Notes: generated by a model from the sequence alone, not told the origin. A DNA stretch of 36,709 nucleotides from Deltaproteobacteria bacterium (GCA_024276465.1 JAJRXD010000160.1:1-36709), one strand, 5' to 3'. Positions 1 through 8,616 are shown, counted from the stretch's first letter. Numbers and translations are program-made.

Positions 1-2
1 AA

Positions 3-161
3 CTAATAAAAAAATTAAAAAAATCTGGATGTGACCTGATCAGACATGGTGGAAATCACGACTGGTACCAGAATCCGGAAACAAAAGAATGTCAACCAGT
101 TCCACGCCATAGAGAAATTGTCGAATCACTGGCTAAACATATTATAAAAAAGTTGAGCTAA
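3..161 (+). CDS. hicA: HicA-family mRNA interferase toxin, 5' end cut by window edge
   Basis: The frame open from base 3 to the TAA at 159-161 encodes 52 residues ending in the HicA (YcfA-like, dsRBD-fold) signature. Visible motifs are SGCDLIRHGGNHDWY, with the usual catalytic His in GGNHD, followed by PVPRHREI. HicA toxins cleave mRNA and are neutralised by HicB. The family is about 60 residues, so probably fewer than ten N-terminal codons lie outside the window. A partner hicB would have to be upstream of base 1, because the next HicB-like frame is on the other strand and belongs to a different HicA. About 250 non-coding bases follow, holding only the IS3 scrap listed next. Confidence 0.72.
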   Translation, partial: LIKKLKKSGCDLIRHGGNHDWYQNPETKECQPVPRHREIVESLAKHIIKKLS

Positions 162-301
162 ACAAACAGCTCCAGCGGACAGCCAATCGCTGCCGATGAT
201 CCTTAGCGTTAGCCAGCTAAAGAATTTAAACAATAAACTTTTGTCAACCAGGTGCAAATAGTAATATATAACCAGAAATGACGGGAAAAATAGGCCACGA
301 C

Positions 302-337
302 TTCAATCTGGCTCTCTGTGAATCGTGCTCTTTTCAT
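302..337 (-). pseudogene. 5' scrap of an IS3-family transposase orfA
   Basis: Reading the minus strand from 337, a GGAG ribosome-binding site precedes an ATG and the residues MKRARFTESQIE. This is the typical start of IS3-family OrfA (helix-turn-helix protein). The match stops after about 12 codons and the frame continues into unrelated residues. Only the extreme 5' end of an insertion sequence seems to remain, with no terminal repeat recognised nearby. The match is short, so it could be chance. Confidence 0.35.
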
Positions 338-408
338 TGCTGGAGTTCTCCTTTCTTCTGTTTGTTATACCGGAAAACTCCATTCTTTGCTGGCACTATT
401 ATATTTAA

Positions 409-645
409 TTATTGGCTTAATTTGGCGCTTGCAATCCGGTTAAGGCTCACACCGGATTCAGCAGCCTGAATAGCTATTTTCCGATGAACATCCGGAGGAA
501 TACGGACCATAAACTTGCCGCTATAAGACCTGCAGGCAATTGGCTCTGGAACTTTTTCCCCGGTATTATTCATGTCTCTAACGACATCAGCAACCAATTT
601 TCGGATACCTTTCAAAGCTGCTTCCGGGGTAGGTGCAAGCCAACT
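409..645 (-). pseudogene. hicB: HicB antitoxin, N-terminally truncated by a repeat array
   Basis: The minus-strand frame gives LSWLAPTPEAALKGIRKLV, then a linker, YSGKFMVRIPPDVHRKIAIQ and AAESGVSLNRIASAKLSQ. This is the C-terminal half of a HicB antitoxin: the end of the degraded-RNase-H-like domain, followed by the Arc/ribbon-helix-helix DNA-binding part. The usual first 40 or so residues are missing. The homologous frame stops at a TGA inside the repeat that begins at 647. A TTG at 615 could start a 68-residue product, but no ribosome-binding site supports it. The matching HicA lies just beyond the repeat array (859-1062, same strand), so this was probably a hicA-hicB operon split in two. 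Confidence 0.7.
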
Positions 646-646
646 T

Positions 647-902
647 AGTCAAGTTGAAATAGAGGAACATGTCAGGTTTTGCAGTGGTCAATTTCGGTAT
701 GCTTTAAAACTCACTCAAGAGTCAAACGGAGATTTGACCCCCTGCCCAGACCCTGACCCCCTGCCCAGACCCAGATGACCCCCTGCCCAGACCAAGAGTC
801 AAACGGAGATTTGACCCCCTGCCCAGAGTGGTCAATTTCGGTATGCTTTAAAACTCACTCAAGAGTCAAACGGAGATTTGACCCCCTGCCCAGAGACTTT
901 AA
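647..902. repeat. Hairpin-repeat array (GTCAAA-CGGAGA-TTTGAC)
   Basis: The array contains three copies of the 18-base palindrome GTCAAACGGAGATTTGAC (721-738, 798-815, 865-882). Each is followed by CCCCCTGCCCAGA, and extra short CCCTGCCCAGA units lie between. A longer unit starting AGTCAAGTTGAAATAGAGG spans from 647. Part of it, from GTGGTCAATTTCGG, recurs at about 829. The whole unit recurs at 1091. The stems could form RNA or DNA hairpins in the style of REP/BIME elements. No transposase is present. The array separates hicA from hicB and truncates both. Confidence 0.8.
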
Positions 903-1062
903 TTCTTGGATCACCCTGCCATGGGGAGACATAAACCCGATGGCTGCTCGAACTGTTATGTGGTTTCCCAAAATATTTTTCGCATACTTTAGATAATTCA
1001 GAGAATCTGACATCTCTGGGATTTCTTTTCATTTGGAGTAAAATTTCATCAATTCCTGCCAT
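859..1062 (-). pseudogene. hicA: HicA-type toxin, C-terminus replaced by repeat
   Basis: The minus-strand frame starts at an ATG (MAGIDEILLQMKRNP) and continues VRFSELSKVCEKYFG and SSSHRVYVSPWQGDPRIKVS. This matches the HicA subtype usually annotated as toxin HicA, with the SSHRVY catalytic-His segment. After about residue 57 the remaining codons (GQGVKSPFDS, stop) are a translation of the GTCAAA hairpin repeat. The normal tail of roughly 20-30 residues is therefore lost. A possible promoter lies upstream on the minus strand (TTGACT near 1095-1090, TA-rich -10 near 1070). The toxin is probably inactive, since its C-terminus is gone and its antitoxin is also broken. Confidence 0.68.
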
Positions 1063-1090
1063 GCCTATATAGTAGCACTATTGATATCAT

Positions 1091-1232
1091 AGTCAAGTTG
1101 AAATAGAGGAACATGTCAGGTTTTGCAGTGGTCAATTTCGGTATGCTTTAAAACTCACTCAAGAGTCAAACGGAGATTTGACCCCCTGCCCAGACCAAGA
1201 GTCAAACGGAGATTTGACCCCCTGCCCAGAGA
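1091..1232. repeat. Second copy of the hairpin-repeat unit
   Basis: From AGTCAAGTTGAAATAGAGG at 1091 the sequence repeats the unit seen from 647. It carries two more GTCAAACGGAGATTTGAC palindromes at 1165-1182 and 1201-1218, each followed by CCCCCTGCCCAGA. With the first array it brackets the truncated hicA. The bases from 1233 to the rmlC stop at 1288 show nothing recognisable. Confidence 0.8.
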
Positions 1233-1287
1233 CTTTAGACCCCCCCATATTATTGCCTTTTGTTTGAAGTTAAGTTAAGAACAGTTG

Positions 1288-1860
1288 TTAATCAGAAGGC
1301 ATCCTGTACATGGGCAGGAGGTTTTCCGGTATATCTTTGAGCATGGGCAGAACCAGGTCTTTGTCGGAAAGGAAGGGGGTTGTGACTGGCCATGAAACAG
1401 CAGCAGTTTCATCTGCCCAGCTAATGCCCATGTCATCTTCTGAATGATAAAAACCAGTACACTTATAGTAGAAGGCTGCCCTGTCGCTCAGAACACAAAA
1501 TCCGTGTGCAAAGCCTTCGGGTATGAACATCTGTCGGTGGTTTTCCGCGGAAAGCACCTCGCCCACGTAGCGCCCGAACGTGGGGGAACCCCGGCGAATA
1601 TCCACTGCAACATCAAAAACCCTGCCTTTCAGCACGTGAACAAGTTTTGCCTGGGGATAATTGAGCTGGTAGTGAAGGCCCCTGAGAACATCTTTTGATG
1701 AGTTTGAATAGTTGTCCTGTACAAAGGTGCAGTCAAGCCCAGCCTCATAATACTTTTTCCTGCTGTATGTTTCCAGGAAAAGGCCCCGGCTGTCACCAAA
1801 AACCTGTGGCTCGATTATCAAAACATCAGGAATAGAAGCCCGTACAATTTTAAGAGACAT
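1288..1860 (-). CDS. rfbC: dTDP-4-dehydrorhamnose 3,5-epimerase
   Basis: RmlC/RfbC double-epimerises dTDP-4-keto-6-deoxyglucose at C3 and C5, the third step of dTDP-L-rhamnose synthesis in the cytoplasm. The 190-residue product has the normal family length and the cupin fold signature. Visible features are the GDSRGLF segment near residue 22, QDNYSNS near 48, RGLHYQ with the catalytic base His63, the PEGFAHGF strand near 114, and the general-acid Tyr132 in YYKC. The ATG at 1860 is preferred over the TTG/ATG codons upstream, because homologues begin with this MxLKIVR segment. It overlaps the end of rmlA by 11 bases, so the two are co-transcribed and probably translationally coupled. rmlB and rmlD are not in the window. 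Confidence 0.95.
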   Translation of the reverse strand: MSLKIVRASIPDVLIIEPQVFGDSRGLFLETYSRKKYYEAGLDCTFVQDNYSNSSKDVLRGLHYQLNYPQAKLVHVLKGRVFDVAVDIRRGSPTFGRYVGEVLSAENHRQMFIPEGFAHGFCVLSDRAAFYYKCTGFYHSEDDMGISWADETAAVSWPVTTPFLSDKDLVLPMLKDIPENLLPMYRMPSD

Positions 1861-2740
1861 GCTGCCTTTTTTTCTCCTCATCAATTAAATCAAAAAGATA
1901 CCTGCCGTAGGAATTATTTGACATCTCATCTGCATGCCTGTGCAGCCGGGCAATATCTATGTAGCCCATCCGGTATGCGATCTCCTCAATACATGAAATT
2001 TTCAACCCCTGGCGAGCCTCAATAGCTTCCACATAACTTGCTGCCTGCTGAAGCGATTCGTGTGTTCCAGTGTCAAGCCATGCAAGGCCGCGCCCGATCA
2101 GCTCTACCCTGAGCTGGCCCATGCGGAGATACTCGAGGTTGAGATCTGTGATCTCAAGCTCACCCCGGGCTGAAGGCTTCATCTGCTCTGCAATGCTGAT
2201 GACATTGTTGTCATAAAAATATATTCCCGGCACAGCAAACCGGGATCTGGGATTTTCAGGCTTCTCCTCTATTTTTGTTACATTTCCAGCCCTGTCGAAA
2301 CAGACAACGCCGTAGCGCTCAGGGTCCTTAACAGGATAGCCGAAAATCAGGCCTCCTTTTTCAAGCCTGGCTGACTTTCTTAAAGTTTCAGGGAATCCGT
2401 GCCCGTAAAAAATATTATCTCCCAGTATCAGGCATACAGAGTCACTGCCAATGAATGATTTCCCTACTATAAATGCCTGGGCAATGCCCTCAGGTCGTGG
2501 CTGAGCTGCATAGGAAAAAGAGATGCCTATCTGTGAGCCACTGCCCAAAAGCCGTTCAAAATTCGGCAGGTCCCCGGGCGTAGAGATTATAAGTATTTCC
2601 CGAATTCCGGCAAGCATCAGGACAGACAGCGGGTAATATATAAGGGGTTTGTCATAGACTGGTAATAGCTGTTTGCTTACTGCTCGAGTTACAGGGTAAA
2701 GCCGTGTTCCAGTGCCACCGGCCAGGATTATTCCTTTCAT
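1850..2740 (-). CDS. rfbA: Glucose-1-phosphate thymidylyltransferase
   Basis: RmlA/RfbA condenses dTTP and glucose-1-phosphate to dTDP-glucose, the first step toward dTDP-L-rhamnose. The product is about 296 residues, the usual length. The nucleotide-binding motif [13 protein letters not shown] lies at residues 7-19, followed by [17 protein letters not shown]. Also visible are [10 protein letters not shown] near residue 107, EEKPENP near 160, and the C-terminal region [10 protein letters not shown] that contacts the sugar. The ATG at 2740 follows an AAGGATC ribosome-binding site; the TTG codon before it is not needed. The gene overlaps rmlC at its 3' end. It fits the rhamnosyltransferase-like GT2 at 31812-32750. 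Confidence 0.95.
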   Translation of the reverse strand: MKGIILAGGTGTRLYPVTRAVSKQLLPVYDKPLIYYPLSVLMLAGIREILIISTPGDLPNFERLLGSGSQIGISFSYAAQPRPEGIAQAFIVGKSFIGSDSVCLILGDNIFYGHGFPETLRKSARLEKGGLIFGYPVKDPERYGVVCFDRAGNVTKIEEKPENPRSRFAVPGIYFYDNNVISIAEQMKPSARGELEITDLNLEYLRMGQLRVELIGRGLAWLDTGTHESLQQAASYVEAIEARQGLKISCIEEIAYRMGYIDIARLHRHADEMSNNSYGRYLFDLIDEEKKRQHVS

Positions 2741-2855
2741 CAATAGATCCTTTTATGTGGTTTGTGCTTTTTTTATAATAAAAACTTTACCATAAATCAG
2801 CCTGCAGTTAAAGCATTTAAAAGGCTTTCTGTTTGTAACAGCTTTCTGGCACAGC

Positions 2856-5240
2856 TTAATTTTCAGACTGGCTTGAAGAAAACTTCCTGAGCAGCTGGTT
2901 TTTGTCTGAGCTGCCAATGAGCAGGTCACTGCAGTCATAGTATCTGTCAACAAGAAATCGGCCTGCAGCTGTTTTTAATAAAAACCGGTCTCTCCATGCC
3001 CGCATGTTTTTCAGCACAGTTTGATTTTCAACAAGAGTTGATACAATGCAGGGTCTTCCACCTTCTCCGGTTGTAAAGCTCCAGGTTGGCCCCTGGGTTG
3101 CAGTGCCCCCGCTGTTTTTTGCTGTGATTTTCCAGTAGTAAACAGTGGATGGGTTCATTTCCTCCGGGGTGTAGAACATGCTGTCTGCATTTTCAGCAAC
3201 AAGAGGTGGCTCTTCTTCAGTTCCAAAATAGATATCAAAGGTCAGGCTGACTGTATCAGCATTATCTATGCTCCACTGAAGAGTAGCTGTCAGAGGAATA
3301 CCAGTTGCATTATCATCAGGATAAGGGTTGCCAGGAATTCCAGGGGGATCAATGTTCTGGCCTGCTGTAGTAGTTGTTGTGGTTTCTCCAGGTGCTGTAG
3401 TAGTATTGTTGTCAGGTATTGTTGAAGTTGTTGAAACATCGTCTGTGTCAGGAGTATATGCCAGAATTATTCCTTTCCCGCCCACAAAAAAGATATCACC
3501 TTCACCGCCTCCCCAGATATCACGCCAGAAGACTGAATCATTGCCAATGTCAGTTTTTTCCCAGGTGCTGTTATTATATTCAAGGATTACACCATTGCCG
3601 CCGGCAAATATTTTTCCGGAATCAGCTCCGTAAACAGTGTTTAAATGCGCAGATACCCCGCTGTTTTGCGCTGTCCATGAGCTGCCGTCATAGTGCAGTA
3701 TCGTGCCTGATCTTCCAACAGCAAACACATTACTGCTGTCAGATCCCCATACTGAGCGCAGGTTTTCCGCTGTTCCGCTGTCCATCAGGCCCCACTCTGA
3801 TCCGTCATAGTGAAGTATTGTTCCTGAATTTCCCACAGCAAAAAAATTATTTTCAGTATCTCCCCACACCCCCTGAAGATTTTTGTCAGTCACGCTCTGC
3901 ACAGCTTTCCATGCAGAACCGTTGTAGTAAAGTATTGTTCCTGAGTCACCAACTGCAAACATGATAATGTCCTGGGCAGTGTTGCTGAATGATATTCCCC
4001 AGACAGAATTGAGGTTTTCATCAGTATTGCTGTCAGCCTCGGTCCAGGTCCCGTCAGTTGCATTGAAAGAATAAATTGTGCCTTCCTCACCTACAGCATA
4101 AACTGAGTTCAGGCGATACACGGTATTTCCCCATGCATCATAAAGCGCAACATCAACAGGAAGCTTATACAGATTTGCAAGCCAGCCATCTGTTGGCTCG
4201 CACACTGTGGCTCCGTCACAGTCATGCCTGTACAGAACCGTCTGGTTTTCTCCCAGCACAAAGAGATCCCTGCCGTAGCGTGATGACTCAAAACCTGTCA
4301 CAGAATAAAGCAGAGAATCTGTTATGAGGGTCATTGCTTCCCATGAGCTGCTGTTCCTCCTCAGGATAACCCCCTCATTGCTGCATATGAAAATATTATC
4401 TGGGGAGTCTCCCCATATCCCGTAATTAGCCGTTGTGTTTCCGGTAACTGCCAAAGACCAGGATGTTCCGTCATAGGCTGCAATTCTTCCTGAGCTGCCA
4501 ACAGCATACAATGTCCCGTCGTCCAGCCCCAGGATGTCATGGTAATCACGGGTGTCGGTTAGTTCAGAACTCCATGTGCCCCCACTGTAGCGGAGAATTG
4601 TCCCTGACTGTCCTGCAGCATAAACTGCTGATGATGCAGCATAAACAGCATTCAGGTCTGTTGTAACGCCGTAGCTCAGAGCAGACCACCCTGTTCCGTC
4701 ATAATGAAGAATCACTCCCCTGTCTCCAACAGCATAAACATCAGATGAAGATCTCCCGCAAACAGCATTCAGGTCTGCTGTAATGCCGGAGGTCAGAGCA
4801 GACCATCCTGATCCGTCATAGTGAAGAATTGTCCCGCTGTCTCCGACAGCAAAAATATCATCGCCAGAGCTGCCCCATATTCCGTTCAGGTTCTCGTCTG
4901 TGCCTGATGAAACAGATGTCCACTGTGCAGAGTCATTGTGAAGGATTAAACCGCTGTTTCCAACTGCATAAACACTGCTCCACAGATTTCCCCATACAGC
5001 GTTCAGTGCTTCTGATGTTCCTGAATTTTGAGCTGACCATGAGCTTCCGTCATAGTGCAGTATTGTGCCGTTTTTCCCAACAGCAAAAACATAGCTTGAG
5101 GAAGATCCCCAGATACCTGAGAGATCTTCTACTGTGGGGGATGGGCTCTGCCATGTCCATTGCCCGCAATGCCCGTCTCTTTCATGAAGGGTAAATATGC
5201 TTAGAATTGCAAATGCTAAAAAAGTTGTTTTGAGTTTCAT
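2856..5240 (-). CDS. Secreted double beta-propeller protein with Thr-rich linker and Fn3-like domain
   Basis: The 794-residue product starts with a signal peptide (MKLKTTFLAFAILSIFTLHE...). I count about 14 blades of the type VWGSSSSNVFAVGxxGTILHYDG between residues 40 and 590, as expected for two seven-bladed propellers. A Thr/Ser-rich linker (TTSTIP, TTTAPG, TTTTTTAG) follows near residue 605. Next is a fibronectin-III-like domain (PPGIPGNPYPDD to TWSFTTGEGG) near 630-720. The tail, about 65 residues (NMRAWRDRFLLKTAAGRFLV...), resembles the region after CFIATAAYGS in exported deltaproteobacterial proteins, though CFIATAAYGS itself is degenerate (CIVSTLVEN). No catalytic function is known. 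A surface or extracellular binding role is likely. The gap to rmlA (2741-2855) shows no other gene. Confidence 0.88.
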   Translation of the reverse strand: MKLKTTFLAFAILSIFTLHERDGHCGQWTWQSPSPTVEDLSGIWGSSSSYVFAVGKNGTILHYDGSSWSAQNSGTSEALNAVWGNLWSSVYAVGNSGLILHNDSAQWTSVSSGTDENLNGIWGSSGDDIFAVGDSGTILHYDGSGWSALTSGITADLNAVCGRSSSDVYAVGDRGVILHYDGTGWSALSYGVTTDLNAVYAASSAVYAAGQSGTILRYSGGTWSSELTDTRDYHDILGLDDGTLYAVGSSGRIAAYDGTSWSLAVTGNTTANYGIWGDSPDNIFICSNEGVILRRNSSSWEAMTLITDSLLYSVTGFESSRYGRDLFVLGENQTVLYRHDCDGATVCEPTDGWLANLYKLPVDVALYDAWGNTVYRLNSVYAVGEEGTIYSFNATDGTWTEADSNTDENLNSVWGISFSNTAQDIIMFAVGDSGTILYYNGSAWKAVQSVTDKNLQGVWGDTENNFFAVGNSGTILHYDGSEWGLMDSGTAENLRSVWGSDSSNVFAVGRSGTILHYDGSSWTAQNSGVSAHLNTVYGADSGKIFAGGNGVILEYNNSTWEKTDIGNDSVFWRDIWGGGEGDIFFVGGKGIILAYTPDTDDVSTTSTIPDNNTTTAPGETTTTTTAGQNIDPPGIPGNPYPDDNATGIPLTATLQWSIDNADTVSLTFDIYFGTEEEPPLVAENADSMFYTPEEMNPSTVYYWKITAKNSGGTATQGPTWSFTTGEGGRPCIVSTLVENQTVLKNMRAWRDRFLLKTAAGRFLVDRYYDCSDLLIGSSDKNQLLRKFSSSQSEN

Positions 5241-5297
5241 GCTTTATCCATCATTACTAATCTATTATTAAATTCCAGAACTGATCGTGGTTTTTTC

Positions 5298-5340
5298 AGG
5301 AATTCCAACACCATTCGCTTTATTTCAGCCTTTTGATATT
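5298..5340 (-). pseudogene. 3' remnant of a GxxExxY gene
   Basis: Read on the minus strand, this stretch gives YQKAEIKRMVLEF. It matches, residue for residue apart from conservative changes, the C-terminus of the intact GxxExxY protein at 32998-33387 (HQKADIKRMVLEL). The DNA AATTCCAACACCATTCGCTT is shared exactly by both. Everything upstream of this C-terminus is gone. A CACGAAG array starts about 50 bases away (5392), as for the other GxxExxY loci in the window. No product is expected. Confidence 0.65.
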
Positions 5341-5369
5341 TATCTCATACATAATATTATCATTAATTG

Positions 5370-5612
5370 GATGAACACAGGTTTTTAATTTCACCACGAA
5401 GCTCACGAAGAGCACGAAGAAAAAACTTCTGCTTTAACCTGCAACCAGAAGTTTTTCCTCTGTGCCTGTCCAACTTTGTCCCTCTGTGCCTGGTTGTTTA
5501 CCTTGAGATTGCCTGTCCTGATTTATCGTGGATCTTCGCAATAACAGGGATGAACACAACAGGTTTTTAATTTCACCACGAAGCTCACGAAGAGCACGAA
5601 GAAAAAACTTCA
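5370..5612. repeat. Two direct copies of a CACGAAG-array repeat
   Basis: The 461-base gap 5241-5701 holds no gene apart from the GxxExxY remnant. Two nearly identical blocks of about 60 bases begin at GATGAACACA (5370 and 5549). Each contains GGTTTTTAATTTCACCACG followed by three CACGAAGNN units, and they are 182 bases apart. Between them lies CCTGTCCTGATTTATCGTGG, a piece of the palindromic family seen at 13105 and 36655. Confidence 0.85.
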
Positions 5613-5701
5613 GCCTCGAATGACACTCTGACCCTGTGTGCCTTAATTCGCTGATCCTTAATCCTCAACACCTCTGTGCCTGTTCCCTTTGTGTTTGATG
5701 T

Positions 5702-6832
5702 TTATTCCACCAGGCGTTCTTCTGACATGAAAAAACCGATATACGGTTTATCATCTTCATCAATTTCAAGGCTGTTATAAGGCCCGGAAAAAGTTTTGTC
5801 ATAGGGCAACTCCTTATACCAGCTCCGCCCCTGTCTGGTCGCAAAAAATATCCGGCCGTATGTCACGCTGTAATAAGATATCCTGGCAATGTCATCAGAC
5901 CCGATTTTCAGGCAGCAGTAGGTGCCTTCGTCAGTGCTGCTTCCAAGAACAGATATCAGATCAAGCACACTGTCAGCAACATATTCTGTTTTCCACCTGG
6001 TTCCATTATAAAAAGCATATTTCAGTGCTGTAAATGTACTGTCATAATATGCAATTGCCGGAAGGCCGCTGCCGGTAATTACCAGAGAGGCATACTGCCC
6101 CACATCCTGCTTGTAATCAACTGTTTCCTGCAACCATTCAGTGCCGTTAAAATAAGCGTATTTCAGATCTCTGTTTGTGGCATCATAATATGCAATATGG
6201 GGCAGATTTTCCGAATCAACATCAATGCTGCAGTGCTGCCCCACGTCGCCTTCAGAATCGACAGTGCTTTTCAGCCAGGTGTTTCTGTCATAATAAACAT
6301 ACACAAGGTCACTGTCAGCTTCATCATAATAACATAGCTGGATGTTATCAGAGCTGTCACATGTCGCAGATACAAAGCTGCCTGCATTTTCCTCTGCTAT
6401 TGTCTCCCTGTACCATGTTGAGTTGTCAAGAAATGCGTATTTAAGTGAAGTCTCATCCGGATCATAATAAAACAGGTGGGGGCGCCCCGCAGAGTCAACA
6501 GCCAGGCTGACATAATTTCCTTCCCCTTCTGTTAGATCACTATTCTCCACAATATCAACTGTCCAGTGGGATTTCTCAAATCCATTCAGATTGGTGGTAT
6601 ATTTCAGATCAGAATATCTCAGCTCTGACTCGTTATCATAGTATGAATTAAAATAACATATATGAAGCAGTCCTGGTGCTTGAGGGTCTGCCATTATAAC
6701 AGGATGAAGACCTCGAAAAGCATCTCCTCCGTCAATCAGTATTGTCTCCTCAAACTGTGCTGAAGATGAAACTGCGACAGGTAGAAAAACAATAAAATAC
6801 AGTATAAAAACAGAGATAGTTCTGCTTTTCAT
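5702..6832 (-). CDS. Secreted beta-propeller-like repeat protein
   Basis: The 376-residue product begins with a signal peptide (MKSRTISVFILYFIVFLPVAVS). After it come about six repeats of the pattern SLAVDSAGRPHLFYYD - SLKYAFLDNSTW, spaced 45-55 residues apart. These Asp-rich strands, with xLxYxxxNGTxW turns, indicate a beta-propeller. No enzyme motif is visible and I do not recognise a named family beyond that. The ATG at 6832 is chosen because it follows TTGGAGTG and opens a clean signal peptide; 25 further in-frame codons upstream lack one. The gene lies between two repeat-filled gaps, on the same strand as the double-propeller gene and the polymerase-like gene. A surface or secreted role linked to the polysaccharide is inferred from location only. 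Confidence 0.82.
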   Translation of the reverse strand: MKSRTISVFILYFIVFLPVAVSSSAQFEETILIDGGDAFRGLHPVIMADPQAPGLLHICYFNSYYDNESELRYSDLKYTTNLNGFEKSHWTVDIVENSDLTEGEGNYVSLAVDSAGRPHLFYYDPDETSLKYAFLDNSTWYRETIAEENAGSFVSATCDSSDNIQLCYYDEADSDLVYVYYDRNTWLKSTVDSEGDVGQHCSIDVDSENLPHIAYYDATNRDLKYAYFNGTEWLQETVDYKQDVGQYASLVITGSGLPAIAYYDSTFTALKYAFYNGTRWKTEYVADSVLDLISVLGSSTDEGTYCCLKIGSDDIARISYYSVTYGRIFFATRQGRSWYKELPYDKTFSGPYNSLEIDEDDKPYIGFFMSEERLVE

Positions 6833-6920
6833 ATTAAAACACTCCAATTTCATGCCCAATATTAAATTATACCACATCCTCAACCTGTCATGAAGTCTGC
6901 CCTGCAAAAAAGCTTTTATT

Positions 6921-7154
6921 AACCGCAGAATGTCGAATCATGAAGTTTTTCTTTTCTTCGACATTCATAATTCCTTGTTCGTCATTCGTCATTGTTTTTT
7001 TATTTTCCCCTTCGTGTCCTTCGTGGTGAAAAATCTTTTTTTTAATAGCACCACGAAGCTCACGAAGTACACGAAGGTTGCTAACAGTAGAATGTCGAAT
7101 TACGAAGTTTTTTTTTATCACTTCGACATTCTGCGGTTCGTCATTCGTCATTCG
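6921..7154. repeat. Composite palindromic repeat: TGTCGAA arms around a CACGAAG inverted pair
   Basis: The block fills the gap 6833-7232. It starts with AACCGCAGAATGTCGAA (6921-6937) answered by TTCGACATTC (6957-6966). Then comes an inverted CACGAAG pair: CTTCGTG at 7010 and 7019, CACGAAG at 7052, 7061 and 7070, around a T-rich spacer. It ends with AGAATGTCGAA (7089-7099) answered by TTCGACATTCTGCGGTT (7122-7138) and GTCATTCGTCATTC. The same order of modules recurs at 13842-14061 and, shortened, at 35267-35412. Confidence 0.85.
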
Positions 7155-7232
7155 ATTTTAATTTTACATTTTCATCTGCCTATGGCCCTTTGTGCCTTTG
7201 CTCCTCTGTGCCTCTGCCCCTGCCTGCTTTCT

Positions 7233-8522
7233 TCATTCAACCCGCACTGTTCTAAGCGTAGATATCATCCCAAGCATTATATACCATATAAATGTTATCT
7301 GGCCAAAATATGAAACCCCTAAAAATGATACTGTATGGCAGAAAAGACAGGCCCCAAAAGCCCATGCAAATTTCTGATACTGTGGATACCCTTGAAGTTT
7401 TTTTACTGTTCTGCCAATTGTCTTAAAGCACAATGCTATTATCACAACAAAAACAACAAGCCCTGCAAGGCCGCTGTCTATTGCCACGCGAACATACATG
7501 TTGGTTACATCCTCAAGTCCCCATCCCCAGTGCCCGCTGCCATAGGTTCCCATGAGCCACCACTCATCAAAGTATTCCACTGCTTTGCTTATAAGTCTGA
7601 CCCTGTGACCGGCTGTTGAGCCGCTTACAACAGTTGCCCGTCCTATCAGAGACCACACAGGCCCTTCCATTATTATGTGAAGGAATACAAGGGATGCAAC
7701 ACCTGCCCAGAAAACAGGTCTCATCTGTTTTCTGAATCTCCACATGAAGAGGCCAAAAAGTGCTGACATCAAAGTAAGGGCAGGGCCGCTTGAGGCAGAG
7801 GTCAGGGTTATGGTGAAGGCGGAAACAAGGCCAAGAGCAGCGATTTTTATCTTTTTTTTGTTCAGACACCAGTACCCGAAGATTAAAGGCACCAGCGAAG
7901 CTCCAAAAGTTCCAGCCATTATTGGATGAGAAAAAGCACCCTGGCTGCGGAGCCTGCCATCACGTATTACTGTTATTTCAGGAACCCCCCCCATAACACT
8001 GAAAAAATTACGGGTTGTAAGCTGCTCGGTTATCATGAACAGGGCAACCGGAAGGCTCATTATAACAAGGGATTTTATAACAACCTGCATGTCCGTAAAA
8101 TCCCTTACAAGTATCCTGCACAGGAAATACATACCGATAACATTATATGCCATGCCCAGCCGGTTTACAAAGGCCTCCTTTGTTCCCCACAGTGCTGTGT
8201 ATGCCACAATGTTAACCAGAACAAACAGGATCATGCAAATATCAATCCGGTTCAGCTTTAAATGCCTGTATTCTGACCGCATAAGAACCCGCACCATGCC
8301 AAACAGTGCCATAATCCGTATCATGTCAAAATCAAGTGTTGCAATGACAATTCTCTGCAGAGGGGTTGTAAACAGGGCTGTTGCAATAAAAGGAACTATT
8401 GCATATCTGCGGGGCAGAAACAGCAGCAGCAGGCCCATTGCAAGGACAAATGAAAATGCAAGAGGATTCAGGATGGTTTGTCCGTAAGTTGTCCACTGAA
8501 CACCACGCAGTGCTTCATCCAT
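7233..8522 (-). CDS. O-antigen polymerase/ligase-like membrane protein
   Basis: The 429-residue protein has about ten to twelve hydrophobic helices spread over its whole length. The large periplasmic loop contains GRLRSQGAFSHPIMAGTFGA (about residues 185-205), and later come TAGHRVRLISKAVEYF and GTYGSGHWGWG. This arrangement matches the Wzy/WaaL O-antigen ligase-polymerase superfamily, which joins repeat units or transfers finished chains from undecaprenyl diphosphate at the periplasmic face. Sequence alone does not separate polymerase from ligase. Since this is the only such protein in a locus that also has a Wzx-type flippase, polymerase is the more likely role. It lies 94 bases after the GT4 gene on the same strand. 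Confidence 0.85.
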   Translation of the reverse strand: MDEALRGVQWTTYGQTILNPLAFSFVLAMGLLLLFLPRRYAIVPFIATALFTTPLQRIVIATLDFDMIRIMALFGMVRVLMRSEYRHLKLNRIDICMILFVLVNIVAYTALWGTKEAFVNRLGMAYNVIGMYFLCRILVRDFTDMQVVIKSLVIMSLPVALFMITEQLTTRNFFSVMGGVPEITVIRDGRLRSQGAFSHPIMAGTFGASLVPLIFGYWCLNKKKIKIAALGLVSAFTITLTSASSGPALTLMSALFGLFMWRFRKQMRPVFWAGVASLVFLHIIMEGPVWSLIGRATVVSGSTAGHRVRLISKAVEYFDEWWLMGTYGSGHWGWGLEDVTNMYVRVAIDSGLAGLVVFVVIIALCFKTIGRTVKKLQGYPQYQKFAWAFGACLFCHTVSFLGVSYFGQITFIWYIMLGMISTLRTVRVE

Positions 8523-8616
8523 TTTATACCCTTTGGCTCGAGAGCAACAGTTTAATTTTTAAAAGCTTCAGATAGAGTGCTTCGGGAAAAAGCATCGGTT
8601 TCTTGAATGATTTTGC

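Noticed and set aside
775-996. 73-codon plus-strand open frame over the hairpin array
   Set aside because: It is made of translated repeat and the antisense of the truncated hicA.
3328-3964. Plus-strand open frames antisense to the double-propeller gene
   Set aside because: They are the shadow of a long, repetitive minus-strand gene with clear signal peptide and blade repeats; the predicted residues show no family pattern.
6888-7313. Frames full of HHEGHEGENKK, FVSFVVKNLFF or TTKLTKYTK residues
   Set aside because: They are translations of CACGAAG repeats in various frames, lacking ribosome-binding sites and conserved length.
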